From positions 1 through 64,000 of the forward strand of contig NZ_FOVE01000018.1 in the NCBI RefSeq assembly GCF_900115065.1: a DNA stretch of 64,000 bases, read 5' to 3'. This document shows, piece after piece, positions 53,838 to 63,498 of this stretch (position 1 is the stretch's first letter; each line of letters starts with the position of its first letter). The position numbers and the translations under genes are program-made. The stretch comes from Formivibrio citricus. Its GTDB lineage: Bacteria > Pseudomonadota > Gammaproteobacteria > Burkholderiales > Chitinibacteraceae. The notes under the pieces were generated by a model, which was not told the origin of the DNA, searched no databases, and saw nothing but the letters and a program-made list of their open reading frames with translations.

Positions 53838-55027
53838 AAACGCTGTTCTGGATCATCGGTCTCTTTGCGCTGGCCGTCGGCCTGACCCTGTTCGCCCAAG
53901 TCAACACCGGCTATGCGCTGCTTTTCGTTCCGCCGTGGCGCATCGAGCTCTCGCTCAACGTCGCCATCATCGCGCTGGTCGTCTTCGTGGCTTTGCTCTA
54001 TGGCCTGTTGCGGATCGTGGCGGAAATCACCACGCTGCCGTTGCGCGTAAGCGCCTTCCGCAACCGCAAGCGCGCCGAGACCGCGCTGCGCGCCGAACGC
54101 GAAGCGCGCCTGGCCTTTTTCGAGGGCCGCTACCAGCGCGCCGAGCGACTGGCCGAAGAAGCCATGGCCGCCAGCGACAACAATGACGCCTTCGCGGTCA
54201 ATGCCATCCTGGCCGCGCGCGCAGCCCACCTGATGCGCGATTTCGAGCGCCGCGACCGCCGCTTCGAAGCCCTGCTCCAGCGTTTCGGCCCGACACACCT
54301 CGCCACGGCCATGACCAAGGCCGAACTGCTGCTCGACGAACGCCGCTTCCCCGAAGCCGGCAAGGCGCTGGAAGAAGCACGCGCTATCTCACCCAAGCTC
54401 ACCGCCGCCCTGCGTCTGGAATTGCGACTACGCCAACGCGAGGGCAACCCGGACGCCGTGCTCAAGCTGCTCGACCAACTGGCGCGCGCCGAGGCTCTCG
54501 ACCACGAACAGCTTCACCGCCTGCACCTGCATGCATGCCTGCAAAAGCTGCGCCAGCAAACACTTTCCGCCGAAGAACTCAAGGAATGGTGGCGCCGCCT
54601 GCCCGAAGAAGACCGCAGCCAACCGCAGCTCGTGCACGCGCTCGTGGACAGCTACGTCAACATCGGCGAACCGGAATTGGCCCGCAAGGCCATCGAAGCC
54701 GCGCTGGAAAAGAACTGGTCCAGCGAGCTGGCCGAATGCTATGGCACGCTGAAACTCGACAACGGGTCGCTGAAAGAACAGCTTGCCCATGCCGAGAACT
54801 GGCTGACCCTGCACAGCGACGACCACCGGCTGCTGCTGACGCTGGGCCGTCTCTGCCGCACCAAATCGCTGTGGGGCAAGGCCCAGAACTATCTGGAGGC
54901 CAGCATCGCCGTCCAGCCAACGGCGGCCGCGCATGCCGAACTGGGCCAACTCTGCGAGATGCTGGAGCGCACGGAAGAGGCCAACCACCATTACCGGGCA
55001 AGTCTGGATCTGGCACTGGCACGCTGA
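53834..55027 (+). CDS. hemY: HemY-type TPR membrane protein
   Basis: A 397-residue protein with two N-terminal transmembrane helices (about 1-65) and TPR repeats, the HemY_N plus TPR layout. This is the proteobacterial HemY of the hemCDXY operon, not the protoporphyrinogen oxidase of the same name. It overlaps hemX by 4 bases. Its stop codon touches the palindromic element at 55027. Confidence 0.93.
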   Translation: MKTLFWIIGLFALAVGLTLFAQVNTGYALLFVPPWRIELSLNVAIIALVVFVALLYGLLRIVAEITTLPLRVSAFRNRKRAETALRAEREARLAFFEGRYQRAERLAEEAMAASDNNDAFAVNAILAARAAHLMRDFERRDRRFEALLQRFGPTHLATAMTKAELLLDERRFPEAGKALEEARAISPKLTAALRLELRLRQREGNPDAVLKLLDQLARAEALDHEQLHRLHLHACLQKLRQQTLSAEELKEWWRRLPEEDRSQPQLVHALVDSYVNIGEPELARKAIEAALEKNWSSELAECYGTLKLDNGSLKEQLAHAENWLTLHSDDHRLLLTLGRLCRTKSLWGKAQNYLEASIAVQPTAAAHAELGQLCEMLERTEEANHHYRASLDLALAR

Positions 55028-55168
55028 GGAAACTCTGAACAATTGCTGCGAAGGCGCAGGCGGCGTCGCGCGGGGCTCGAAATCCTCATGTATTTGCACA
55101 TACATTGCGGTTTCTGCGCTCCGGGCTCCTTGCCCTGCGCCTTCTCGCCGGCTTGTTCAGAGCTTCCT
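55027..55168. repeat. Long palindromic MITE-like element, copy 2
   Basis: Outer arms AGGAAACTCTGAACAA (55027-55042) and TTGTTCAGAGCTTCCT (55153-55168) match at 15 of 16 bases as an inverted repeat. Inner arms GCGAAGGCGCAGG and CCTGCGCCTTC also pair. The centre (aaatcctcatgtat .. atacattgcggttt) is shared with the element at 19498-19612. It carries no gene. Confidence 0.75.
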
Positions 55169-55210
55169 GTAACAACCTGAACGGAAGCAAAAAAACCGGC
55201 ACAAACGCTA

Positions 55211-55245
55211 ATGCCGTTCACTTCAGCCAAGTGAACGGCATTTTT
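55211..55245 (+). terminator. Intrinsic terminator of hemCDXY
   Basis: ATGCCGTTCACTT and AAGTGAACGGCAT form a 13-bp stem followed by TTTTT. Confidence 0.92.
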
Positions 55246-55415
55246 CTTGACCAGCGCTGCATGCAGCACTCACCTGGGGCTGAAGGGGATTTGGCGAGAC
55301 AAATCCCTTTCCCGCCTGCCGGGCGGAACCGGCCCTAAACCCTGCGCCGCAGGCGCATAAGATAAGTGGATGGTATGGCGGCAGAACGCCGGTTTTTATT
55401 GGTGGATGATGCCGT
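55246..55415. other. Gene-free gap between hem terminator and sixA
   Basis: The gap holds one more hairpin (gggatttg/caaatccc near 55289-55309) but no supported gene or promoter. Confidence 0.5.
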
Positions 55416-55880
55416 TCACAGCATGTCCGGGGTCATCATCACCCGCAGATTGCATTCAACGTAACCCGCGCGTTCCCGGCGCTGGAACCACCAGATCGCG
55501 CCTTTCTTGACCGACCAGTCCTGTTCCCGCCCCGAAAGTAGCAGGCCCGCGAGCCGACCGATCTCCGGCTGGTGCCCGGCGATGATCACCGAGCCTTCTC
55601 CGTCGCCCGGCCAGCCGCAAACTTCCAGATAGCGCTCCGGGCGCGTGCCCGGATTGAGGCGCGGATCGACGACAAAATCGTGCGACAGCGCTGCCAGCGT
55701 TTCCTGCGCCCGCAAAGCACCGCTGGCAAAAAGCCGCGGCTTCTTGCCGTCGAGGCGGGCAGAAAGCCATTGCGCCATTTTCTCTGCCTGCTTGTGCCCC
55801 CTGGACGTCAGACGACGCTTGAGGTCGGAAGGGGCATCGTATTCGGCTTCGGCATGGCGCCAGAGAATCAGGTCCATCAT
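55416..55880 (-). CDS. sixA: Phosphohistidine phosphatase SixA
   Basis: A 154-residue histidine-phosphatase-fold protein. The catalytic motif RHAEAEYD is near the N-terminus, the second histidine is in IIAGHQPEI, and the family SDLKRRLTSRGHKQAEKMA region is present. SixA dephosphorylates phosphohistidine in phosphorelay or PTS proteins. It overlaps ppk by 4 bases, a common pairing. Confidence 0.9.
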   Translation of the reverse strand: MMDLILWRHAEAEYDAPSDLKRRLTSRGHKQAEKMAQWLSARLDGKKPRLFASGALRAQETLAALSHDFVVDPRLNPGTRPERYLEVCGWPGDGEGSVIIAGHQPEIGRLAGLLLSGREQDWSVKKGAIWWFQRRERAGYVECNLRVMMTPDML

Positions 55881-57970
55881 TTTTCTTTATCCTGCCGGCG
55901 GGATTTGGTGACAAGATCGGCGAACAGCAGATCCTGCGCGCAACGTTCCTTGCCGCCGCGCGGGCGTTTGCGCCGGTAACGTCCGTCGGAAAGCATTTCC
56001 CACGCCTGCACGTTGTCGATCAGGTAGGACTGCAAGCCTTCGCGCAACACGCGGCGCTTGAGCTTCGGGCTCTTGACCGGAAAGGCAATCTCGATACGGC
56101 GGTGCAGGTTGCGCTCCATCCAGTCGGCAGAGGACAGATACACGTCTTCCGCGCCATCGTTGTAGAAGTAGAAAACGCGGTGGTGCTCCAGGAAGCGGCC
56201 GATGATCGAGCGCACCTGGATGTTGTCCGAAATGCCGGGAATGCCGGGACGCAGCGCGCATACGCCGCGCACGATCAGGTGGATCGTCACACCGGCCTGC
56301 GAGGCTTCGTACAGCTTGGAAACGACGGATTCTTCGAGCAAGGCGTTCATCTTGGCGATGATCACCGCCTTGCGCCCCGCGCGGGCATGGGCGATTTCGC
56401 GATCGACCATGCGCAGCAGACTGGAAAGCATGGTGAACGGCGATTGCAGCAAAACGCGATGCTGGCCCGCTTGCCCGAGCCCCGTGAGTTGCATGAAGAC
56501 GTCGCTCACGTCGTCGGTAATGTCCTCGTCCGTGGTCATCAGGCCAAAATCAGTGTAGAGCCGCGCCGTGCGCGGGTGGTAATTGCCGGTTCCCAAATGG
56601 GCGTAGCGCCGCAAGATGCCGTTTTCGCGCCGCACGATCAGCAGCATCTTGGCATGGGTCTTGTAGCCGTAGACGCCATAAACCACGTGCGCACCGGCCC
56701 GCTCCAGCTTCGAAGCCCAGCCGATATTCGCCTCTTCGTCGAAACGCGCCATCAGTTCGACAACCACCGTCACCTGCTTGCCGTTGCGCGCCGCGGCCAG
56801 CAGGGCTTCCATCAGCACCGATTCCGCGCCGGTGCGGTAGACCGTCATCTTGATCGCCACGACATCGGGATCGACCGCGGCCTGCTGCAGCAGGTCGATC
56901 ACCGGCGTGAAGCACTGGTAGGGATGGTGCAGCAGAATGTCGCTCTTGCGGATGGCCGTGAAGATGTTCGATTTGTCCTTGAGTTCCGACGGAAAGCCGG
57001 GCAGGAAGGGCTCGAACTTCAGATCGGGGCGGTCGATCTGGTCCGGTGCCTGCATCAGGCGAACAAGGTTCACGGGGCCGTTGACGCGGTAGACATCCAT
57101 ATCGGACAGCCCGAACTGCGTCTGCAGGAATTCCTGCAAATGCACCGGGCAATTGTCCGCGACCTCCAGGCGCACCGCATCGCCAAACGGCCGCTGGGAC
57201 AGTTCGCCTTCCAGCGCCGCACGCAGATCCTTCACCTCCTCGTCGTCCACCGAAACATCGGAATCGCGTGTAACACGGAACTGGTAGCACCCCAGCACCG
57301 TCATGCCGGCGAACAATTCGTCGACATGCGCGTGCAGGATCGAGGACAGGAAGACAAATCCGTTCTCGACACCACTTACTTCGATTGGCAGCTTGACGAA
57401 TCGCGGCAACACGCGCGGAGCCTGGACAATGGCGATTCCGGAACTGCGGCCGAAGGCATCCTTGCCTTCGAGTTCAACGATGAAATTCAGTGATTTGTTG
57501 AGCACGCGCGGGAACGGATGCGCCGGATCGAGCCCGATCGGCGTGAGGATCGGCTTCAGCTCGCGGAAGAAGTAATCGCGCACCCATTCACGCTGGGCGA
57601 CATCCCAGGTCGAACGCCGAAAGAAATGGATCCGCGCAGCCTGCAGCGCTGGAAACATGACTTCGCGCAGCAGCAGATACTGCCGTTCGACCAGATCGTG
57701 CGCCTCGACCGACACCATGCGCATCGCCTCTTCCGCGGTCAGCCCTTCGGGCAACACCATTCCGGGATTGTGCGCGATTGATTCCTTGAGATACGCCACG
57801 CGCACCTCGAAGAACTCATCCAGGTTGGAAGAGACGATGCACAGGAATTTCAGGCGCTCCAGAAGCGGATTGCGCTCGTCTTCGGCTTGCGCCAATACTC
57901 GGCGGTTGAATTCCAGCAATCCCAGCTCTCGGTTGAGCAGCAATTGGTTTTCGGCGGGACGGAAAATCAT
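55877..57970 (-). CDS. ppk: Polyphosphate kinase 1
   Basis: A 697-residue PPK1 that polymerises the gamma-phosphate of ATP into polyphosphate. The N-terminal LLNRELGLLEFNRRVL and the catalytic histidine regions GYKTHAKMLLIVRR and GTGNYHPRTARLYTDF are intact. The ATG at 57970 is preferred; a GTG six codons upstream is the alternative. Confidence 0.96.
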   Translation of the reverse strand: MIFRPAENQLLLNRELGLLEFNRRVLAQAEDERNPLLERLKFLCIVSSNLDEFFEVRVAYLKESIAHNPGMVLPEGLTAEEAMRMVSVEAHDLVERQYLLLREVMFPALQAARIHFFRRSTWDVAQREWVRDYFFRELKPILTPIGLDPAHPFPRVLNKSLNFIVELEGKDAFGRSSGIAIVQAPRVLPRFVKLPIEVSGVENGFVFLSSILHAHVDELFAGMTVLGCYQFRVTRDSDVSVDDEEVKDLRAALEGELSQRPFGDAVRLEVADNCPVHLQEFLQTQFGLSDMDVYRVNGPVNLVRLMQAPDQIDRPDLKFEPFLPGFPSELKDKSNIFTAIRKSDILLHHPYQCFTPVIDLLQQAAVDPDVVAIKMTVYRTGAESVLMEALLAAARNGKQVTVVVELMARFDEEANIGWASKLERAGAHVVYGVYGYKTHAKMLLIVRRENGILRRYAHLGTGNYHPRTARLYTDFGLMTTDEDITDDVSDVFMQLTGLGQAGQHRVLLQSPFTMLSSLLRMVDREIAHARAGRKAVIIAKMNALLEESVVSKLYEASQAGVTIHLIVRGVCALRPGIPGISDNIQVRSIIGRFLEHHRVFYFYNDGAEDVYLSSADWMERNLHRRIEIAFPVKSPKLKRRVLREGLQSYLIDNVQAWEMLSDGRYRRKRPRGGKERCAQDLLFADLVTKSRRQDKEK

Positions 57971-58066
57971 GTTTCGGCATTCATCCACAGGACAAAACGG
58001 ACAAATCCTTGCGGACTCGCCCGGAAAAGCAAAGAAATCGGAGCAGGCGCGGTATCCGGGGAAAGC

Positions 58067-58339
58067 TTATTCCTTCGGCGCGACGTAGCCGGCAATTTTG
58101 TCTGCGCCATCGCCGAAGAAATACGCTTCGAGCTGTTGCGTCAGGTACTGGCGCGCATGCGGATCGGCCAGATTGAGGCGGTTTTCGTTGATCAGCATGG
58201 TCTGATGGCGCACCCACGCTGCCCATGCTTCCTTGGAAACGTTTTCGTAAATCTTCTTGCCCAGCTCGCCGGGCAGCGGCGCAAAATCCAGCCCTTCGGC
58301 TTCGCAACCCAGCTTTACGCATTTCACGGTACGGCTCAT
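58067..58339 (-). CDS. yggX: Fe(2+)-trafficking/oxidative damage protection protein YggX
   Basis: A 90-residue YggX protein with the conserved N-terminus [21 protein letters not shown] (single metal/thiol-related Cys at 7) and the helical C-terminal region [20 protein letters not shown]. It is proposed to limit oxidation of labile iron. A GGAG ribosome site precedes it. Confidence 0.95.
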   Translation of the reverse strand: MSRTVKCVKLGCEAEGLDFAPLPGELGKKIYENVSKEAWAAWVRHQTMLINENRLNLADPHARQYLTQQLEAYFFGDGADKIAGYVAPKE

Positions 58340-58496
58340 GTTTTGTCTCCTGATTTTATGAAAAAAATATGACCGGACGATGACGAAATTGGTTCGGTAT
58401 CGTTTTGATTCTAGCAGTCTCCCGCATTGCGCCCCACAAGCACATTTGATTTTGTGTTTTCAGCTAGAATGAATTTTTCTTATTTGGGCGACAGCC

Positions 58497-59123
58497 ATGA
58501 ATACAACCCTCCCCGTGCAACTTAGCGACCAGGAAATCGACGAACTGGCCGAATTCCTCTACGCCAAAGCACCGACCGATGCCCTGAGCATTTCGGAGTT
58601 GCACGGATTCCTGTCGGCCGTCGTCATTGGCCCCGAGCTGGTCCTGCCCAACGAGTGGCTGCCATTGATCTGGGGCAACGGCGAAGAGGGCGAACCCGAA
58701 TTCGCCGATCAGGCGCATGCAGAACACATCCTGAGCCTGATCATGCGCATGTACAACAGCATCAACGATCAGGTCCGCGACCGGCCGGATGAGTATTTCC
58801 CGATCTACATGACCGCAGAAGAAGGCAACGAACCGGATATCGACGATTGGTGCTACGGTTTCATGATCGGCATCTCCCTGCGCCATGAGGCCTGGCAGCC
58901 ACTGCTGGAAGACGAGGAAATGGGCGATTTGCTGATGCCGCTCATAGCCTGCGCCATGGAATACTGCGGCGACATGCCGGAAGGGGAAGCCGTTCCCGCC
59001 GAGGTGCGCATCGAACTCGCCAAGGCCATTCCGTCGCTGGTTCCGGTCGTGTACGCCTGCTGGCACCAGGTCGAAGAAATGCAGCCCGTTTCACCGCGGC
59101 GAACCCCTGGCCGGAGACACTGA
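58497..59123 (+). CDS. UPF0149 (YecA/YgfB-like) protein
   Basis: A 208-residue acidic UPF0149-family protein with LSISELHGFLSAVVIGP and DWCYGFMIGISLRHEAW motifs. It lacks the C-terminal SEC-C zinc motif of YecA. The function is unknown in this group. A terminator lies 8 bases after the stop. Confidence 0.85.
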   Translation: MNTTLPVQLSDQEIDELAEFLYAKAPTDALSISELHGFLSAVVIGPELVLPNEWLPLIWGNGEEGEPEFADQAHAEHILSLIMRMYNSINDQVRDRPDEYFPIYMTAEEGNEPDIDDWCYGFMIGISLRHEAWQPLLEDEEMGDLLMPLIACAMEYCGDMPEGEAVPAEVRIELAKAIPSLVPVVYACWHQVEEMQPVSPRRTPGRRH

Positions 59124-59130
59124 CCGAATG

Positions 59131-59162
59131 AAAAAGCCCTGAGTTCAATCAGGGCTTTTTTT
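59131..59162. terminator. Bidirectional terminator between UPF0149 gene and the ligase gene
   Basis: AAGCCCTGA and TCAGGGCTT form a stem with A-run before and T-run after, serving both convergent genes. Confidence 0.93.
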
Positions 59163-59198
59163 GGGCACCAGTTCAAATGCCCTTTCGCATACAGGCAA

Positions 59199-61010
59199 TT
59201 ACAAGCCGTCCTCTTTCTTGGGGCGTTTCTTGCGCATCTTCCTGAACTTGCGGCGCGGAGCCTCTTCCGCTGCGGGCGGCGGTTTCAGGTTGAAGAAGGC
59301 ACTGGCCTCTTCCAGATCCTTGCGCAAGATCCGCACTTCTGGCTGGGAAAAACGCCCGACCACGTTGTAGAAGTAGTCGAAGCTTTCCGGATAGGCATAG
59401 GCCGCCTGGCGAATCAGTTGCCGTGCTTTCTCCGGCTGGTTTTTCAGGGCTTCCATGACCGCTTGGTCCGTCAACTGGCTGGGATAGGGACGCAGGCTGT
59501 TGAGCTTGCGCAGAATGGCCAGCTTCCAGTCGATATCCTTTTCGCTCGCGACGATATAGCTGGAAAGCGCATATTCCGCGTAGAAATCCAGCAGCGGGTG
59601 ATGCCGCAAGCTTTCCAGCTTCTGGATGTTTTCGGCATTGATCTGCTCGTCGTCGGAAGAATCCAGCAGCGGATAAATCTTCAGGTACAACACCCATCCC
59701 ATGATGCTGCCTGCCAGCAAAACACCCGCAACCGTCGCCAGGCCGAACAGTTGCGCTCGCGCGGGGACCGGCAGAACTGGCCCGCCATCGCGCATGAACA
59801 GCAGCATCAGAACGAACGGCCCGAACAGGTGGTAGTACCACAGCGGATATTCCACCAGGCTGTGCAGGATGGAAACCATGACCATGGCTGCGGCCACCAG
59901 CACAACCGGGTCTTTCCAGCGCCGCAGCAAGGCAAGGAATGCCCAAAGAATGCCGGCCACGACCACGAGAGTTCCTGCCAGCCCCACCTCGGCCATCAGG
60001 TTCAGCAGCGAATTGTGGGCGTGAGTAAACAGGACACTTTCCACAACCTTGGCGAAATCCGGCTGCACATGCAGCGCCACGCTATGCACGGAAAACGCGC
60101 CCCAGCCCGCGCCCATGATCGGGTAGTCCTTGAACACCAGCCAGGCCTTTTTCCACTCAACGAGGCGCCGCGAACCATTGGAGGCAATGCGGTCAACGCC
60201 CGTCGGCGCCTGATTGCCGGCCTTCAGCAGGGTCTGGATCGCATCGTTGATCAGCGGAGCGGCAAACTGCATCACGAGGATCAGAAGCGCAGCCGCGCCG
60301 AGGAACAAACCAAAACGGCGCGTACGGTCACGACCGCGCCAGATCAGGAACACCGCCATCGCTCCCCAGGCTGCGGCATAGAGAAACACGGAACGCGAGC
60401 TCGACCATGCGAGGGAAAGCGCCAGCCAGCTCGCTACCAGCCAGAACAGCCATTGCGGCAACTTGCGCTCGGTCGCCAGCCATGCGGCGGCCGCCAGGCC
60501 CCAGGCAAGGTAGTGCGCATACATGTTGCGCTGGCCGATGTTGCCGTAAATCAGGCGCCATCCGCTCTGGAACAGTTCGATCAGCTGCGAAAGCCCGACG
60601 CCTGAATTGAATACCGCGCCGACCATCAAGCCCCAGGCAAAAGCCTCCATCAACGGCTCGGCACCGAAGTGCTCTTTGGCTCGCGCCAGCCCCCAAACCG
60701 AGAAACCGGCGCCCAGCAAGTAAATCACCGGAATGGTGCGCTCGGTCAGGTAGGGGGTGTAAACCAGGAACGTTTGCAGGCCAATGACCGCGGCCAGGGC
60801 AAACCACGGCAAACTCATCGAAGGCAGGCGCATCCGTTCACCGTCGCGTACGGGAACGAAGGCGGCGCCCAGAACCAGCAATGCCGCCAGGGCAAAGGCC
60901 GCGATTTCAGACGGGAAGACCGGATTCGGCTGATAACGGAAAGGGATGCCACACGGAACGGCAGCCAGCAAAAACAGGATGGCCTGGAAGTAACGCAAAG
61001 GCTTGTTCAT
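59199..61010 (-). CDS. PglL/Wzy-family O-oligosaccharyltransferase-like membrane protein
   Basis: A 603-residue polytopic protein with about eleven membrane helices, a Wzy_C domain (about 185-350) and the motif HAHNSLLNLMAEVGLAG that contains the catalytic histidine of PglL/WaaL-type ligases. A soluble C-terminal region (about 435-603) follows, ending in a very basic tail RRKFRKMRKKRPKK. Such proteins transfer lipid-linked glycans to pilins or periplasmic proteins. No pilin or glycan-assembly gene is adjacent. The start MNKPLRYF is chosen over a longer frame. Confidence 0.85.
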   Translation of the reverse strand: MNKPLRYFQAILFLLAAVPCGIPFRYQPNPVFPSEIAAFALAALLVLGAAFVPVRDGERMRLPSMSLPWFALAAVIGLQTFLVYTPYLTERTIPVIYLLGAGFSVWGLARAKEHFGAEPLMEAFAWGLMVGAVFNSGVGLSQLIELFQSGWRLIYGNIGQRNMYAHYLAWGLAAAAWLATERKLPQWLFWLVASWLALSLAWSSSRSVFLYAAAWGAMAVFLIWRGRDRTRRFGLFLGAAALLILVMQFAAPLINDAIQTLLKAGNQAPTGVDRIASNGSRRLVEWKKAWLVFKDYPIMGAGWGAFSVHSVALHVQPDFAKVVESVLFTHAHNSLLNLMAEVGLAGTLVVVAGILWAFLALLRRWKDPVVLVAAAMVMVSILHSLVEYPLWYYHLFGPFVLMLLFMRDGGPVLPVPARAQLFGLATVAGVLLAGSIMGWVLYLKIYPLLDSSDDEQINAENIQKLESLRHHPLLDFYAEYALSSYIVASEKDIDWKLAILRKLNSLRPYPSQLTDQAVMEALKNQPEKARQLIRQAAYAYPESFDYFYNVVGRFSQPEVRILRKDLEEASAFFNLKPPPAAEEAPRRKFRKMRKKRPKKEDGL

Positions 61011-61166
61011 GGTGTAAAACCGGGTGAAATGCACGCAACCGGGTATTTTGCCCGAGAACACGAGATTTGGCGCGCCAATTACGGGTGCCGTTCATGGAAA
61101 AAATGCAACTGGAAGCGAAATCGAGCAGCTGAAGATCGGGGCTGGCCCGCCCCGAAGATCAGGCAC

Positions 61167-61913
61167 TTAAGCGGAAACTTCTTCCGGTTTTTCAACCGGT
61201 TGTACCCAACGCGCGGCCAGGAGCCCCACTTCGTACAACAGGCACAGCGGGATGGCCAGCAACAACTGGGACAGAATATCGGGCGGCGTGACCACGGCGG
61301 CAACCACAAAGGCGCCGACGATCACATACGAGCGGATCTCCACCAGTTTTTTCAGTGTCACCACGCCCATGCGCACCAGCAGCACGACAACGACGGGCGT
61401 TTCAAACGTTAAACCGAATGCAACAAACATGCTCAAGGCGAAATCGAAGTATTCGGCGGAATCCGGCAGCCACTGCATCGAGGCCGGCACCGTCTTGGCC
61501 ATGAAGCTGAACACCACGCCGAACACGAAGAAATAGGCAAACGACATGCCGATGAAGAACAGGATCGAGGAGCTGACCACGAGCGGAAGAACCAGTCTTT
61601 TCTCGTTGGCATAGAGGCCAGGGGCGACAAACGCCCACGCCTGATACAGGGTATGCGGCAAGGTCAGCAGAAAGCCGGCCAGCGCCGCAATTTTCAGCTG
61701 CAGGAAAAACGGCGAAACCACACCGATGGTGATGAGCTTGCCCCCCGGTGCCGCCTGGGCCAGCGGCGCAACCAGAAAATCGTAGAGCTGGCTTGAAAAG
61801 AAAAAGCTCGCGGCAAAGCCGACAAGGAACACCAGCGCCGAACGTACGAGCCGTGTACGCAACTCGACAAGGTGCGCCAGAAGGGGCTGGTGGGAATCCA
61901 GAAGTTCAGACAT
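61167..61913 (-). CDS. tatC: Twin-arginine translocase subunit TatC
   Basis: A 248-residue six-helix protein that binds twin-arginine signal peptides. The N-terminal HLVELRTRLVRS and the FELP-loop region (LTFETPVVVVLLVRMGVV) are conserved. The ATG at 61913 is preferred to a TTG two codons upstream. Last gene of hisE-HIT-tatABC. Confidence 0.96.
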   Translation of the reverse strand: MSELLDSHQPLLAHLVELRTRLVRSALVFLVGFAASFFFSSQLYDFLVAPLAQAAPGGKLITIGVVSPFFLQLKIAALAGFLLTLPHTLYQAWAFVAPGLYANEKRLVLPLVVSSSILFFIGMSFAYFFVFGVVFSFMAKTVPASMQWLPDSAEYFDFALSMFVAFGLTFETPVVVVLLVRMGVVTLKKLVEIRSYVIVGAFVVAAVVTPPDILSQLLLAIPLCLLYEVGLLAARWVQPVEKPEEVSA

Positions 61914-61924
61914 GGGCAAAAGAC

Positions 61925-62575
61925 TCAGCGACGATCGCGCCAGATATTTTCAGATACGGTCGGCGGCTCGGCAGCAAACAAATCCGGCTGCAAGGGAACA
62001 TGATGGGCCTCTGCCGCGCCCTCTCCCGGTTCGGCCCGAGCAATGGCCCCGGGCGCAACGCCGGTTTCTTGCTCATGACGGTTTGCCTCAGCGGACGGAG
62101 CGGGAGCCGTGGCAACAATTGCGGTTTCGAGCGGCGAAAAATCCTCGGCCGCACCGCCATAGCGCTGCAGATCCAGCGATTGCAGTTCCGGATCGACCTC
62201 TTCATGGTAGGGGTGGACCAAATCTTCGTGTTCGTCCCCGCCATGGCGCCGGTTTTCCAGCGCATCGAGCTCCGGATCGGAATCGCCATATTGCGTTTTT
62301 TCCAGTTCGGAGAAAGTCTCGTGGACCCCGGACGCCGCTGCGGCAAGCTCCTGTCGGACTTGTGCCTCTTCTTCGGCCATCTGCTTGCCCAGTTCGGCCA
62401 ACTCCGAATTGTGCAGATCGCGTTCGAGGTCGGCGCGAAAATCTGCCGCCATCCGCTGGGCGCGCCCGAGCATCAACCCGGCGGCGCGCGCCACTTTGGG
62501 CAGTTTTTCCGGGCCCAGCACCACCAGCGCCACCGCGCCGATGACGCTCAATTCGCCCAGGCTGATATCAAACAT
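61925..62575 (-). CDS. tatB: Twin-arginine translocase subunit TatB
   Basis: A 216-residue TatB with the N-terminal helix MFDISLGELSVIGAVALVVLGPEKLPKVAR and an amphipathic helix to about 80. It continues into a long acidic, Pro/Ala/Glu-rich tail with several His, longer than in many homologues. It forms the substrate-binding complex with TatC. Confidence 0.94.
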   Translation of the reverse strand: MFDISLGELSVIGAVALVVLGPEKLPKVARAAGLMLGRAQRMAADFRADLERDLHNSELAELGKQMAEEEAQVRQELAAAASGVHETFSELEKTQYGDSDPELDALENRRHGGDEHEDLVHPYHEEVDPELQSLDLQRYGGAAEDFSPLETAIVATAPAPSAEANRHEQETGVAPGAIARAEPGEGAAEAHHVPLQPDLFAAEPPTVSENIWRDRR

Positions 62576-62585
62576 GATTCAACAA

Positions 62586-62798
62586 TCAGCGACGATCGCG
62601 GTTGGCGCCATCGATCGGCGGATTGACTTCCTTTTCCGGCAGCTTCTTGGCCTCTTCCTCGCCGCCCTTGAGGCCTTCCTTGAAGCCATGCACCGCCGAG
62701 CCCAGATCCTTGCCCATTGAGCTGAGTTTCTTGGTGCCGAAAATCAGAATCACGATGGCCAATACGATCAGCCAGTGCCAAATGCTAAAAGAACCCAT
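62586..62798 (-). CDS. tatA: Twin-arginine translocase subunit TatA
   Basis: A 70-residue TatA with the transmembrane helix [16 protein letters not shown], the FGTKKL hinge, and an amphipathic helix [17 protein letters not shown]. It is the pore-forming subunit of the Tat system. GAGG precedes the ATG. Confidence 0.96.
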   Translation of the reverse strand: MGSFSIWHWLIVLAIVILIFGTKKLSSMGKDLGSAVHGFKEGLKGGEEEAKKLPEKEVNPPIDGANRDRR

Positions 62799-62834
62799 GG
62801 TGTTTTCCTCCAGAAAAAACGCTCGTTAACTGTT

Positions 62835-63158
62835 TCAGTTGGGATGTCCGTAGACATGGACATGCAGATGAAAGACTTCCTGTCCGCCAGCCTTGCCGGT
62901 GTTGATGGAAGTCTTGAACCCCGCGCCAAGCCCGTTTTCGCGCGCCAGTTTGGGGGCCAGCAGCAGGATCTTGCCCAGCAAAGCCTGATCGACCGGCTCG
63001 GCGGCCAGCAGGGATTCGACGTGCTTCTTGGGAACGATCATGAAATGCACAGGGGCCAAGGGGCGAATGTCGTTGAAAGCAACGACGTCGTCGTCTTCGT
63101 AAATTTTGGTCGCCGGAATCTCGCCAGCGACAATCTTGCAAAAAATGCAGTTGCTCAT
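62835..63158 (-). CDS. HIT-family nucleotide-binding protein
   Basis: A 107-residue HINT-type protein with the zinc-site CIFCKI at the N-terminus and the histidine triad HLHVHVYG at the C-terminus. It is expected to hydrolyse AMP-lysine or nucleoside phosphoramidates. Its place between hisE and tatA is conserved in betaproteobacteria. Confidence 0.94.
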   Translation of the reverse strand: MSNCIFCKIVAGEIPATKIYEDDDVVAFNDIRPLAPVHFMIVPKKHVESLLAAEPVDQALLGKILLLAPKLARENGLGAGFKTSINTGKAGGQEVFHLHVHVYGHPN

Positions 63159-63171
63159 GCCCCTCTCCTCC

Positions 63172-63498
63172 TCAATCCTGATTGCGGGCCGCTTTTTCGG
63201 CGATGCCGGACAGGCCCTCGCGCCGCGCCAGTTCGTTCAGTACATCCTCGTGCGACAAGCCTTCGTGTGCCAGCAGCACCAGGGAATGAAACCACAGGTC
63301 TGCGACCTCATAGACCAGATGCGTCTTGTCGCCATCCTTGGCGGCCATGATGGTTTCCACGGCTTCTTCGCCGACCTTCTTCAGGATGGCATCCTGCCCC
63401 TTGTGGAACAGCTTCGCCACGTACGAAGTGGACGGATCGGCTTCGCGGCGCGCGGCCAGGGTTGCGGACAGACGGTCAAGGATTTCTGCAGGATTCAT
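63172..63498 (-). CDS. hisE: Phosphoribosyl-ATP pyrophosphatase
   Basis: A 108-residue all-alpha MazG-related HisE for the second step of histidine synthesis. The motif [24 protein letters not shown], with the metal-binding Glu residues, is intact. It is the last his gene before HIT and tat; the rest of the his operon is not upstream here. Confidence 0.95.
   Translation of the reverse strand: MNPAEILDRLSATLAARREADPSTSYVAKLFHKGQDAILKKVGEEAVETIMAAKDGDKTHLVYEVADLWFHSLVLLAHEGLSHEDVLNELARREGLSGIAEKAARNQD

Noticed and set aside
55105-55338. A 77-codon plus-strand frame downstream of hemY
   Set aside because: It runs through the palindromic element and the terminator hairpin and has no ribosome site or family features.
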